DNA from: Heliobacteriaceae bacterium
GTDB taxonomy: Bacteria; Cyanobacteriota; Vampirovibrionia; Gastranaerophilales; Gastranaerophilaceae
Direction of reading: 5' to 3'
Assembly: GCA_031265495.1 (NCBI GenBank)
Contig: JAISCP010000151.1
Span: 1-35,700, forward strand
Length of the DNA stretch: 35,700 nt
The translations under genes and the position numbers were made by a program. Within the stretch, counting starts at the first letter, position 1. Every line of letters begins with the position of its first letter. The notes beneath the pieces were generated by a model. That model was not told the DNA's origin and did no database searches. It was given only the letters and a program-made list of their open reading frames with translations. Below, in pieces: positions 1-6,739 of the stretch.

Positions 1-227
1 AAGGGAGAGGGTAATAATAAAGAGATGCTAAAACACCGGAGGTCAATCCGGTCGTTCAGGATGACAGGATGGTTGTTCGGCAACGGATGGTCTTTTTGCT
101 CTTTCCTATTCACTTAATCACTGTTATCAGGATGACGGAAATTGAATTTTAATGTCGACACTGCCTAGTTTCCGGTCTCTAACCCCTAGTCTCTAATAGA
201 GGGCTTTATGGAAATTTGTCATTTTGT
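1..227. repeat. Intergenic repeat mosaic downstream of the hydrogenase gene
   Basis: No gene seen. The stretch holds pieces of dispersed repeats found elsewhere in the window: a hairpin ACCGGA/TCCGGT at 35-52 followed by GTTCAGGATGAC (same arrangement, inverted, near 26124-26165), a GGATGGTTGTTCGGCAAC block that recurs at about 14945-14962, two tandem octamers CTATTCAC TTAATCAC at 106-121, and a GTCGACACTGCCT block near 153 that recurs near 15122. Confidence 0.7.
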
Positions 228-1676
228 CTAAATATGTTCGCTGTTTTCAACGTATTGGGCAAGCTGTTTGGAAGAATTTTTGTATACACAGACAGTTGCG
301 TTTCCGCCCAGACACCCGCCCGGACAAACCATAACTTCCACTAAATTCCCCATGTCGCACATGCCTGTTTTTGCATATTTTTTTAATGCTTTTATAGCAT
401 CTTTGTCCAAGCCGTTTATGACTAATGCCTGATTGGGAATGTCTTCCGGTACAAGAGTCTGGACTGCTTTTGCAACTCCGCCGGTGTTGGCAAACCCTCT
501 GCCCTGCGCAGAAGCTTTGTGTCGGAACTCGGAACCTTTCAGCTTGGAGAAGTCGGTTTCCGCAGCAATAAACCAGGCATTTAATTCCTCATAATTGACT
601 ACGTAATCCGTATTTGGATTGTCGTAAACCTCACGTCTTTTTGCAACGCACGGGCTTAAAAATACCGTAACCGCATCGGGATGTTCTTTTTTGACAATTT
701 CAGCCGTATAGTAAAGCGGGGTTTTTGTGTGTGACACAAAGGGCTTTATTTCGGGTAAATGCTTTTCTATGAATTCATTGTAGCCTGCGCAGCATGAAGT
801 CGTCATAAACTCCGCGCCTTCTTCAAGCCGTTCTTCAAATTCAACGGCTTCATTTCTGATTGTTACATCAGCGCCCTGCGCGACTTCATAAACCTCGTCA
901 AAACCGAGCTTTTGAATTGCTTCTTTCAGCTGCACGGGCGAACAGCCGAACTGTCCCATGATTGCGGGCGCGGCCATAGCAATAACTTTTTTGCTGTCAT
1001 CTTTTATATGTTTCAGTACATCTATTATCTGGCTTTTTTCGTGAACCGCCCCGAACGGACATGCTTCGGTACATCTTCCGCAGAATATACATTTTGAAAA
1101 ATCTATTTTAACCTCGCCGGATTCATCTTTGCCTATTGCGCCCACAGGGCAGGATTTTTCACACGGAACGATAATTTTTGTGATTGCCTGATAAGGACAG
1201 GCCGGAACGCACATTCCGCAATTTTTGCATTTTGCGGGGTCTATGGAAGATTTTCCGTTGATAATTGTAATAGCGCCGAATTTGCAGGTGCTTTCACACG
1301 GGCGCGCCACACAGCCCTGGCAGAGGTCCGTTACGTAAATCCGCGCGGGAACACAGCTCTGGCATGCGGTTTGAAGGATTGTTAAAGGTTCTTTTTCAGG
1401 AGTTTTTCTTTCGGATGCTTCTTTTGCAAGTCCGGCAATACGTGCGCTTTCGGCTGTTTTTTCAATCGAAAACCCGAGTCCGGCAATAGTCCGGTCTCTT
1501 AAAATGGCACGCTCTTTGTAAATACAGCATCTAAAAGGTACTTCCGAACCTTTAGGACGCATGTCAAAAGGAATTAAGCGCGCACTTTCAGGAAAGTCGT
1601 CACTATAAAATGCTTTTATAAGTCTTACCAGTATTTCCCGCTTTAGTTGTGATGTTTGTTTTGCCATAATATTCAT
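228..1676 (-). CDS. Monomeric [FeFe] hydrogenase, group B type
   Basis: Catalyses reversible proton reduction to H2, most likely a ferredoxin-linked electron sink of fermentation in the cytoplasm. The 482-residue protein carries ferredoxin-like cysteine runs at about residues 119-131, 150-160 (CKNCGMCVPAC) and 196-206 (CIFCGRCTEAC), then the three H-cluster signatures: TSCCAGY at 293-299, SPCVAKRR at 341-348 and EVMVCPGGCLGG at 447-458. The first signature reads TSCCAG rather than the TSCCPG of group A enzymes, and length and N-terminal architecture match the group B1/B3 family as I know it. There is no signal peptide. The gene stands alone; no hydEFG maturation genes or partner subunits are in the window. 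The start chosen has no strong Shine-Dalgarno site; an ATG three codons later (1667) is the alternative. A TATAAT at 1713-1718 on this strand could be its -10 box. Confidence 0.93.
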   Translation of the reverse strand: MNIMAKQTSQLKREILVRLIKAFYSDDFPESARLIPFDMRPKGSEVPFRCCIYKERAILRDRTIAGLGFSIEKTAESARIAGLAKEASERKTPEKEPLTILQTACQSCVPARIYVTDLCQGCVARPCESTCKFGAITIINGKSSIDPAKCKNCGMCVPACPYQAITKIIVPCEKSCPVGAIGKDESGEVKIDFSKCIFCGRCTEACPFGAVHEKSQIIDVLKHIKDDSKKVIAMAAPAIMGQFGCSPVQLKEAIQKLGFDEVYEVAQGADVTIRNEAVEFEERLEEGAEFMTTSCCAGYNEFIEKHLPEIKPFVSHTKTPLYYTAEIVKKEHPDAVTVFLSPCVAKRREVYDNPNTDYVVNYEELNAWFIAAETDFSKLKGSEFRHKASAQGRGFANTGGVAKAVQTLVPEDIPNQALVINGLDKDAIKALKKYAKTGMCDMGNLVEVMVCPGGCLGGNATVCVYKNSSKQLAQYVENSEHI

Positions 1677-1749
1677 TTTAACATAAAATTAGCCAATAGT
1701 GATTATAGAAGGGATGTAAACTTTCACCACCATGCGCCATGCCGAAACT

Positions 1750-1797
1750 ACCATCCCGTAGCGGTTATGATGTGAGCTTGTCATGTGGCGGGATGGT
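1750..1797. repeat. Inverted repeat between hydrogenase and downstream gene
   Basis: ACCATCCCG at 1750-1758 and its exact complement CGGGATGGT at 1789-1797 form a 9-bp stem. It lies in the divergent intergenic region 1677-2123, too far from either start to be an obvious operator, and resembles other dispersed palindromes in this genome. Confidence 0.5.
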
Positions 1798-1817
1798 TAT
1801 GGTGTGCTTTTACTAAT

Positions 1818-1934
1818 CCTATTCACTATTTACTAATTTCAATAAAACCCTCATCCGGGGCACCCATAACACTGTGCTCTACCCGAGGTTTAACCCTTAA
1901 ACCATTCAACCTTTCAACTATTCAACCAATTTAG
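1818..1934. repeat. Composite repeat: octamer arrays plus hairpins (inverted copy)
   Basis: Read on the minus strand this has the recurring order seen at 18129, 21580 and 35394: TTGAA-type octamers (1903-1930), a CGGGTAGA hairpin, then the GGATGAGGGTTTTATTG tail (1841-1857 on the plus strand as its complement), then CTATTCAC-type units (1819-1835). It fills most of the hydrogenase/2124 intergenic region. Confidence 0.7.
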
Positions 1935-1957
1935 TCATACCTCCTAATCACCAATAG

Positions 1958-2004
1958 TTGTAACGAATTGTGACGAATTGTAACGATTTTATCCGCATTA
2001 TAAT
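1958..2004 (+). promoter_or_regulatory. Triple 10-bp direct repeat overlapping a likely promoter
   Basis: Three tandem units, TTGTAACGAA, TTGTGACGAA and TTGTAACGAT, occupy 1958-1987 with a period of one helical turn. A TATAAT follows at 1999-2004, so the last unit covers the -35 position. The start codon of the next gene is at 2124, giving a leader of about 110 bases. The arrangement suggests a regulator bound on one face of the DNA; which regulator cannot be told. Confidence 0.5.
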
Positions 2005-2123
2005 GAATTACAATACAGATATGGTCTGCAATAAAGTCTTATACGGTACTAATTATGTTCTGAAATATCGGCTTTTGTTTTGTTTTTATATATTTAAGAG
2101 TACATATAAGAAAGAGAGTACAA

Positions 2124-3086
2124 ATGAGCATTGGCGGCTCCGGCGTGAGCAGTGGAATTACATACGGCTATGTAACTGACAGGCATCAGATTCGAGCCGG
2201 ACATACTTATTTAAAGGCTGCGCCGCCTGCTTCGCGGAGCAGTATTCCGCCGCCGCCGCCTAAGGTGGAGCAGCAATGCCGACAGCCTGCTGCTCCTCAG
2301 ACAGATCCGTTTGCGCAAACGTTGGGACTTTTGGCTTTGCTGAACGGCTTGGCTCCGATGCTGCAATCGCAGCCTCCTGCGCCGCCGCCGCCGATTGTGG
2401 TGGAAGAAGAACCGAAACCGCCGGAAAGAGAACCGGCATTAAACACTATAACACCAATTGAAGTTAAATTGGAAGTGCCTAAACCAAGCTTGCCTAAACC
2501 GCCTCTGGTTAAGATACCAAGCGCAATGATTGTGGATGAAATAACGGATGGGTCTTCCCCTGCTGACACAACTATAACCTTTGATTGGGAAAAATCAGTA
2601 CCAATCCCACCCCCGGCAGGTGAAACCGGAAATTGGTATAGAGGTGTTTTACATAATGATTTGCTCAAAGCTTACGGTCCAAACCTAACTTCATCTGAAA
2701 AAGCAAATGTTTATGACGAATTATCTAAAGCAAATGCATACAAGGAAGGCAATACAACCGTCATTCCTAACTATGCCAAAGGAGAAACATCTCAGCAACA
2801 TACAATAAAATTACCTGTTATTGAGGGTTTGCCTACGCCTGACCCTAAACTAATAACCCCGCAAGATTACAAAACAGAAACCGGAAAAGGTGGCGGTAAC
2901 AAGAACGCTGAATACGAACGTGACATAACAAATACTCCAATAAAAACTACTAAATTCATAGCAACATACACTGATATAAACGGAAGAGTGTTCACTAATA
3001 GCTTTGATAATGAAATTGATGCCGAAAAGTATATACAACAACTAGATGACAAAGTATATATTAAAAAAAGAATAAAAGAGGAGTAA
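2124..3086 (+). CDS. Proline-rich protein of unknown function
   Basis: A 320-residue protein I do not recognise. Residues about 33-110 are dominated by Pro, Ala and Glu, including runs PPPPP near 43 and PPAPPPP near 84, so this part is probably extended and unstructured. The C-terminal half (about 170-320) is more ordinary, with an alternating polar/hydrophobic stretch near 275-305. No signal peptide or membrane segment is seen. A GAGAG site precedes the ATG by six bases. It converges on the gene ending at 3110 with only 23 bases between stops. The proline-rich part could be a spacer that spans the envelope or binds partners, but nothing in the sequence fixes a function. Confidence 0.75.
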   Translation: MSIGGSGVSSGITYGYVTDRHQIRAGHTYLKAAPPASRSSIPPPPPKVEQQCRQPAAPQTDPFAQTLGLLALLNGLAPMLQSQPPAPPPPIVVEEEPKPPEREPALNTITPIEVKLEVPKPSLPKPPLVKIPSAMIVDEITDGSSPADTTITFDWEKSVPIPPPAGETGNWYRGVLHNDLLKAYGPNLTSSEKANVYDELSKANAYKEGNTTVIPNYAKGETSQQHTIKLPVIEGLPTPDPKLITPQDYKTETGKGGGNKNAEYERDITNTPIKTTKFIATYTDINGRVFTNSFDNEIDAEKYIQQLDDKVYIKKRIKEE

Positions 3087-3109
3087 AAGTCGGAAATATC
3101 GTAGATTTA

Positions 3110-3730
3110 TTAAAGTTTTACTATTTTAAAAGCATTTTTATATTCGTCTAACTTGCTTAGAAAATTAACATTAAAAGCAATTTCTTCTGATTCCAAAATT
3201 TTAACTGCACGGGGAGTAAGCACCACTACGGCAACAGGAGTATCATTCTTCATAATTAGTTTTTTTATAATACCTTTCCCCGAGTCTTTAAAATCATCAG
3301 TGTTCATATCATAGGTAAGGTAAACTTTATTGAAATTTCTTGTACTGTCATTCAAATTACTAAACCGTCTCAAGCTAAATTTACCCAGCAAAGCAGAATC
3401 TTTCTCTATTTTTGTATCCATGAAGCCCACTTGTTTATATTTTTCAGGATTTTCAAAAAAGTCATCCTCGTAGTCTTCAAGAGTAATACATTTTAATAAT
3501 GCTTTGTCCGGCGCTTCCGGCTGCTTGTATTCCTGTGCGGCAGGCACAGATGTCTGGGCTTTCACCGGCTGTGCATAAGCTATTGTCAACAGACTTGCCA
3601 GCAGCGCTGCCGGAACTGTTACATATTGGCTTGCAACCCGATGATGACAACTTTCTTTCTTGTCGCCTCCTTCAAAGCTTATACGAGAGTTCACTTTGGG
3701 TGTTACTGATGTTACCGGTGCGATTGGCAT
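3110..3730 (-). CDS. Unknown protein with one N-terminal membrane segment
   Basis: A 206-residue protein of unknown function. The N-terminus reads MPIAPVTSVTPKVNSRISFEGG, with the small ISFEGG block that recalls the FTG block near the start of the protein encoded at 28031-29644. A hydrophobic segment at about residues 36-56 ends in YAQPVKAQ, which could be either an anchor or an internally placed signal sequence. The rest (about 75-206) is soluble-looking, mixed alpha/beta, with no catalytic motif I recognise. The start is supported by a strong GAGGAGA site seven bases upstream. It is a single-gene unit convergent with the proline-rich protein gene; the two may or may not be related in function. 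Confidence 0.75.
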   Translation of the reverse strand: MPIAPVTSVTPKVNSRISFEGGDKKESCHHRVASQYVTVPAALLASLLTIAYAQPVKAQTSVPAAQEYKQPEAPDKALLKCITLEDYEDDFFENPEKYKQVGFMDTKIEKDSALLGKFSLRRFSNLNDSTRNFNKVYLTYDMNTDDFKDSGKGIIKKLIMKNDTPVAVVVLTPRAVKILESEEIAFNVNFLSKLDEYKNAFKIVKL

Positions 3731-3832
3731 TGGTTAATCTCCTCTTTTTTTCTATTAAACCACCTAAATATTTTTTTTGTTATTATTTTAAACATATTTT
3801 ACAAATCTTGAAATATATTGGCAATATCCTGT

Positions 3833-4165
3833 ATACTTGATTTAGCGGAAAGATTTTTAATAAGGATGTGCCGAAATTGAAAGTTCCTCTCCATACGGGA
3901 GAGGAAGAATTTCTTAATGAACACGCAGTGTGAATTTAGAAATTCAGGTGAGGGGGCGCAGAACCGAATAAATCTTGGGTAGAACACATGTCATGTGTGC
4001 AGCCTGCCCCCTCACTCCAAACACTAAACTCAACCTGCGGTTTCGCTAAGTGTTTGTGCTCTCTCCCGCAGGGAGAGAGCTAGCAAGGTAATAAATCAAC
4101 AAAAGTTTCCACTCTTGAACAATGAAAGTGTTTATTTTATGCAGCCGAAAAATATCGCGGTTATT
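3833..4165. repeat. Decayed copy of the 4422-5085 segment
   Basis: This stretch repeats, in order, parts of the downstream segment: the end of the 77-codon gene (GATTTAGCGGAAAG, 3839-3852, as at 4426-4439), the end of the 41-codon gene (AATAAGGATGTGCCGA), the ~200-bp multi-hairpin element, and a 30-base copy of the 3' end of uppP (GAAAAATATCGCGGTTAT at 4147-4164, as at 5067-5084). Internal deletions removed most coding sequence. It appears to be the worn remnant of a tandem duplication. Confidence 0.65.
3885..4080 (+). repeat. Multi-hairpin element R, copy 1
   Basis: About 196 bp containing nested inverted repeats: CCTCTCC/GGGAGAGG at the left end, GAATTTC/GAAATTC, an outer pair TGAGGGGGC/GCCCCCTCA, an inner ACACATG/CATGTGT hairpin, CAAACACT/AGTGTTTG, and GCTCTCTCCC/GGGAGAGAGC at the right end. 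Copies lie at 4617-4825 and 8201-8386 in the same orientation. No open reading frame is plausible inside it. Confidence 0.75.
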
Positions 4166-4181
4166 TCATAAAAATGTATAA

Positions 4182-4217
4182 TTGCATATATAGCTAATAT
4201 GTTGTATAATATATCTA
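4182..4217 (+). promoter_or_regulatory. Promoter of the 77-codon gene, leaderless
   Basis: TTGCAT at 4182-4187 and TATAAT at 4205-4210 are 17 bp apart, a near-ideal sigma70-type promoter. The ATG begins at 4218, seven bases after the -10 box, so transcription should start at or one base before the initiation codon. There is no Shine-Dalgarno site. Confidence 0.7.
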
Positions 4218-4451
4218 ATGGAAAAATATTTGGCAAATAGAATTAAAAGTTTAATTGCATTGCGAACCAGTTTAATAGCAGTGGTTATTGTTACGGTAAG
4301 CGGTACGTTAGGAGTGCTGTTTACAAATATAATCCCGGTGGTTAAGTGGATTTTATTTATTGTGGGTGCGCACTTTGGCATATTATTCTTAAAAAATGCA
4401 ATCAACACTGATAAAGAGATAGAGGATTTAGCGGAAAGGTTTTTAAAATGA
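4218..4451 (+). CDS. Small membrane protein, two transmembrane segments
   Basis: A 77-residue protein, not recognised. Two hydrophobic segments at about residues 14-36 (LIALRTSLIAVVIVTVSG region) and 40-60 form a helical hairpin; the C-terminus (INTDKEIEDLAERFLK) is charged and probably cytoplasmic. Expression is probably leaderless. The stop overlaps the ATG of a second small membrane gene in an ATGA, so the two are likely translated together and may form a small complex. Toxin-like or phage-like roles are possible for such pairs but nothing specific supports them. Confidence 0.65.
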   Translation: MEKYLANRIKSLIALRTSLIAVVIVTVSGTLGVLFTNIIPVVKWILFIVGAHFGILFLKNAINTDKEIEDLAERFLK

Positions 4452-4573
4452 TAACAGGAAACATTATATCGGATATTATATTTATTGTAGGAATTGTAAC
4501 TATAACTGTGGCGGTAACCCGGTTTTCTATTGAATTAGATAAAAATATTAATAAGGATGTGCCGAATAAATAG
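4448..4573 (+). CDS. 41-residue membrane protein coupled to the gene before it
   Basis: A short gene starting at an ATGA overlap with the 77-codon gene and ending TAG at 4571-4573. The product has one strong membrane segment (about residues 5-25, IIFIVGIVTITVAVT) and a charged tail ending KDVPNK. A remnant of the same tail is present in the decayed duplicate near 3859-3874, showing that this sequence was part of the duplicated unit. Function unknown; single-span peptides of this size often act as partners or regulators of membrane proteins, here perhaps the two-span protein upstream. Confidence 0.5.
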   Translation: MITGNIISDIIFIVGIVTITVAVTRFSIELDKNINKDVPNK

Positions 4574-4616
4574 GCATTGTAACTTACTATTTATTCGGCA
4601 ATCCGAAATTGAAAGT

Positions 4617-4825
4617 TCCTCTCCATACGGGAGAGGATGAATTTTTTAATGAACACGCAGTGTGAATTTAGAAATTCAGGTGAGGGGGCGCAAAACAGAA
4701 TAAATCTTGGGTAGAGTACATTGCCATGAGCGCCGTCAAACTACAAGCCTGCCCCCTCACTCCAAACACTAAACTCAACCTGCGGTTTCGCTAAGTGTTT
4801 GTGCTCTCTCCCTGCGGGAGAGAGC
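4617..4825 (+). repeat. Multi-hairpin element R, copy 2
   Basis: Second copy of the ~200-bp element, with the same left hairpin (CCTCTCC/GGGAGAGG), the TGAGGGGGC/GCCCCCTCA pair, CAAACACT/AGTGTTTG, and the right hairpin GCTCTCTCCC/GGGAGAGAGC. The loop of the right hairpin is TGC here and GCA in copy 1. The inner variable region differs from copy 1 and contains a CCGTCAAACTAC block also found near 8150. Confidence 0.75.
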
Positions 4826-4868
4826 TAGCAAGGTAATAAATCAACAAAAGTTTCCACTCTCGAATAAT

Positions 4869-5039
4869 GAGAGTGTTTATTTTACATTACTCTGTCATTG
4901 CGAGCGTAGCACTGTGCCGAATAAAACGATTAAGTATCGTTTTGTGAGAGGAAAATCCAGTCAAAACCGTTGAATTTACTGGATTGCCGCGTCGGGCTGA
5001 CGCGCTGCAATGACGAAACAATGTAAAATGAACACTGCC
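4869..5039 (-). mobile_element. 171-bp MITE-like element, copy 1
   Basis: Non-coding element with ends GAGAGTGTT and AACACTGCC, imperfect terminal inverted repeats of about 30 bases (outer part AGTGTTYATTTTACATT), and internal palindromic REP-like sequence (GTCATTGCGAG ... GCAATGAC). It is flanked by a perfect 8-bp direct repeat CGAATAAT (4861-4868 and 5040-5047). A copy of the same length, about 97% identical by my alignment, lies inverted at 10767-10937. It carries no transposase, so movement would need one in trans. Confidence 0.85.
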
Positions 5040-5051
5040 CGAATAATAGCC

Positions 5052-5879
5052 TTATTTTATGCAGTCGAAAAATATCGCGGTTATAATCCCAACGATTATG
5101 CAGTAATACCCGAACACGGCAAGCGAAAATTTTGACACAAACTTTATAAAATACTTTATACACAAATAACCCGTTATGCCGGACACAACAGTTCCCGCAA
5201 TTATTGCCTTCCAATTGTAGCTAAGCGCTTCATGCAGGTTAATATTTATAACAGGATACAGCATAGACGCACCCAGAATAATCGGAATACTTAACAGAAA
5301 AGAGTATTTTGCAGCGTCAACACGGCTTATTCCCCTGAACAAACCCGCCGCAATCGTCCACCCTGAACGCGAAAGGCCGGGGAGAACCGCAAGCCCCTGC
5401 GCCAGTGCAATCCATATCGAAGCACGGAAATTTAAAGGCTTAGAAACCTGATTGGCTGATATTTTTTCGCTGACCAGCAGCACAATACCGGTTATAATCA
5501 GCAAAAGCCCGGTAACCGCCGGAGCAAATACTAATTTTTCGGCAATCCCCTGTAACGGAAGCGCTAAAATAACCGTAATTACCGTGCCTATTACTATATA
5601 AAGTCCGGTTTTTGCATCAGGGTCTTTAAAGTCTCTTTTGCAAAACGCTTTTATTATGGTAAAAATGTCTTTGCGGAAGAATATTAACACAGCGATTAAT
5701 GTTCCGAAGTGAAGCATAATGTCCAAAAACACTTCTTCATTTGACTGCTGCGCAATTTCAATACCTTTGATTACTTTATAGAAATTTGAGGTAAAAACCA
5801 GATGCGCAGAGCTTGAAATAGGCAAAAATTCGCTCAACCCCTGCACTATTCCCATTAATACCGCCTGAAAGAAGTTCAT
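5052..5879 (-). CDS. uppP: Undecaprenyl-diphosphatase (UppP/BacA family)
   Basis: Membrane enzyme that removes a phosphate from undecaprenyl diphosphate, recycling the lipid carrier for peptidoglycan and LPS sugars; it also confers bacitracin tolerance in known members. The 275-residue length is typical. Signature motifs are GLSEFLPISSSAHL at about 15-28 and PGLSRSGWTIAAG at about 167-179, the two active-site regions of the family, within seven to eight membrane helices. Last gene of the kdsD-kdsC-queD-uppP operon, its ATG overlapping the queD stop by one base (TAATG). The last 30 bases are duplicated at 4134-4165, and a MITE sits just beyond the stop. Confidence 0.97.
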   Translation of the reverse strand: MNFFQAVLMGIVQGLSEFLPISSSAHLVFTSNFYKVIKGIEIAQQSNEEVFLDIMLHFGTLIAVLIFFRKDIFTIIKAFCKRDFKDPDAKTGLYIVIGTVITVILALPLQGIAEKLVFAPAVTGLLLIITGIVLLVSEKISANQVSKPLNFRASIWIALAQGLAVLPGLSRSGWTIAAGLFRGISRVDAAKYSFLLSIPIILGASMLYPVININLHEALSYNWKAIIAGTVVSGITGYLCIKYFIKFVSKFSLAVFGYYCIIVGIITAIFFDCIK

Positions 5880-6244
5880 TAAATATCATCCTCGTAATAC
5901 GATGCGCATGACGTAGGGGTTTCCCACACCGTAACTCTGCTGAGCTGTACAATTTTCTCCTTTAATCTTGTATAAATAAAGTACGCAATCATTTCACTGC
6001 TCGGACTTTCGCCCTTAAACTCCGGCAGCTCGTTTATATCGTTGTGGTCAAGATAATCCAAAACAATATTCAGTTCTTTTTTCAGAACTTTGAAATCTAT
6101 CAGAATATTACTGCCGTCCAATTCCGAACCTTGAACGTATGCCTCAACCATCCAGTTGTGCCCGTGCGGGTTTTCGCAGACTCCGTTGTAGTTCAGCAGG
6201 TGATGCGCTGCGGAAAAAAATCCTTGCTTTTTAATTTCGTACAT
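5879..6244 (-). CDS. queD: 6-carboxytetrahydropterin synthase
   Basis: Converts 7,8-dihydroneopterin triphosphate to 6-carboxytetrahydropterin on the way to queuosine in tRNA. The 121-residue protein has the family residues: zinc histidines in SAAHH (His14) and HGH (His27, His29), the catalytic Cys23 in CENPHGH, and a late glutamate in VWETPTS. Its length equals that of E. coli QueD. The start at 6244 is preceded by an AAAGGAT site located in the last codons of kdsC, three bases away. No queC, queE or queF is present here, so the rest of the pathway is elsewhere. Alternative reading as a pterin synthase of the PTPS family is possible but QueD fits best. Confidence 0.93.
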   Translation of the reverse strand: MYEIKKQGFFSAAHHLLNYNGVCENPHGHNWMVEAYVQGSELDGSNILIDFKVLKKELNIVLDYLDHNDINELPEFKGESPSSEMIAYFIYTRLKEKIVQLSRVTVWETPTSCASYYEDDI

Positions 6245-6247
6245 TTT

Positions 6248-6739
6248 TTATATATCCTTTTTATTTTCCGAAATGCGGCCGGTATCCAGTATCATATCAC
6301 AAAATTCTCTGACAGCGCCTTTGCCGCCGTCTTTGGATGAAACAAAACGGGCAGCTTTTTTAACTTCTTCCACTGCATCGGCAGGGCATGCAGGCAGTCC
6401 TACTTTCTCAAGCACGCAAATATCAGGCAGGTCGTCTCCCATGTACGCAATTTCTTCATAAGAAAGATTGTATTTTTTAGTAAGCTCGTCCAACGCATCA
6501 AGTTTACTTTTCTGCCCCTGATAGAGTTCCGTAATATTTAATATTTTTGCGCGGTGCGCTACGGTTCCGTTGCTTCTGGCAGTGATTATCGCGGTAATAT
6601 AACCGGCATTGTTTAAATTAATAATCCCCTGACCGTCTTTAGCGTTGTAGGTTTTGTATTCAACGCCGTTCTCGTCAAACGTGAGGCTTCCGTCAGTCAT
6701 AACTCCGTCAATATCAAATGCAGCCAGTTTAATTTTCAT
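6248..6739 (-). CDS. kdsC: 3-deoxy-D-manno-octulosonate 8-phosphate phosphatase
   Basis: HAD-family phosphatase that dephosphorylates KDO-8-phosphate to KDO, an inner-core sugar of LPS. The 163 residues include the nucleophile motif FDIDGVMTDG (Asp9, Asp11), a Thr-Ala-Arg motif at about 53-55, a lysine near 78, and GDDLPD at 101-106. It has no cap domain, as expected for the C0 subclass of KdsC. Its ATG overlaps the stop of kdsD by four bases (ATGA), and together they encode two steps of KDO synthesis, evidence for an outer membrane with LPS. Confidence 0.96.
   Translation of the reverse strand: MKIKLAAFDIDGVMTDGSLTFDENGVEYKTYNAKDGQGIINLNNAGYITAIITARSNGTVAHRAKILNITELYQGQKSKLDALDELTKKYNLSYEEIAYMGDDLPDICVLEKVGLPACPADAVEEVKKAARFVSSKDGGKGAVREFCDMILDTGRISENKKDI

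Noticed and set aside
1970-2179. 69-codon frame beginning in the promoter repeats
   Set aside because: It starts in the triple direct repeat and ends within the start of the proline-rich protein gene; no ribosome site.
3885-4080. Element R as a retron or group II intron RNA
   Set aside because: No reverse transcriptase is encoded nearby and the conserved domain V-type or msr features are not evident; copies lack coding sequence.
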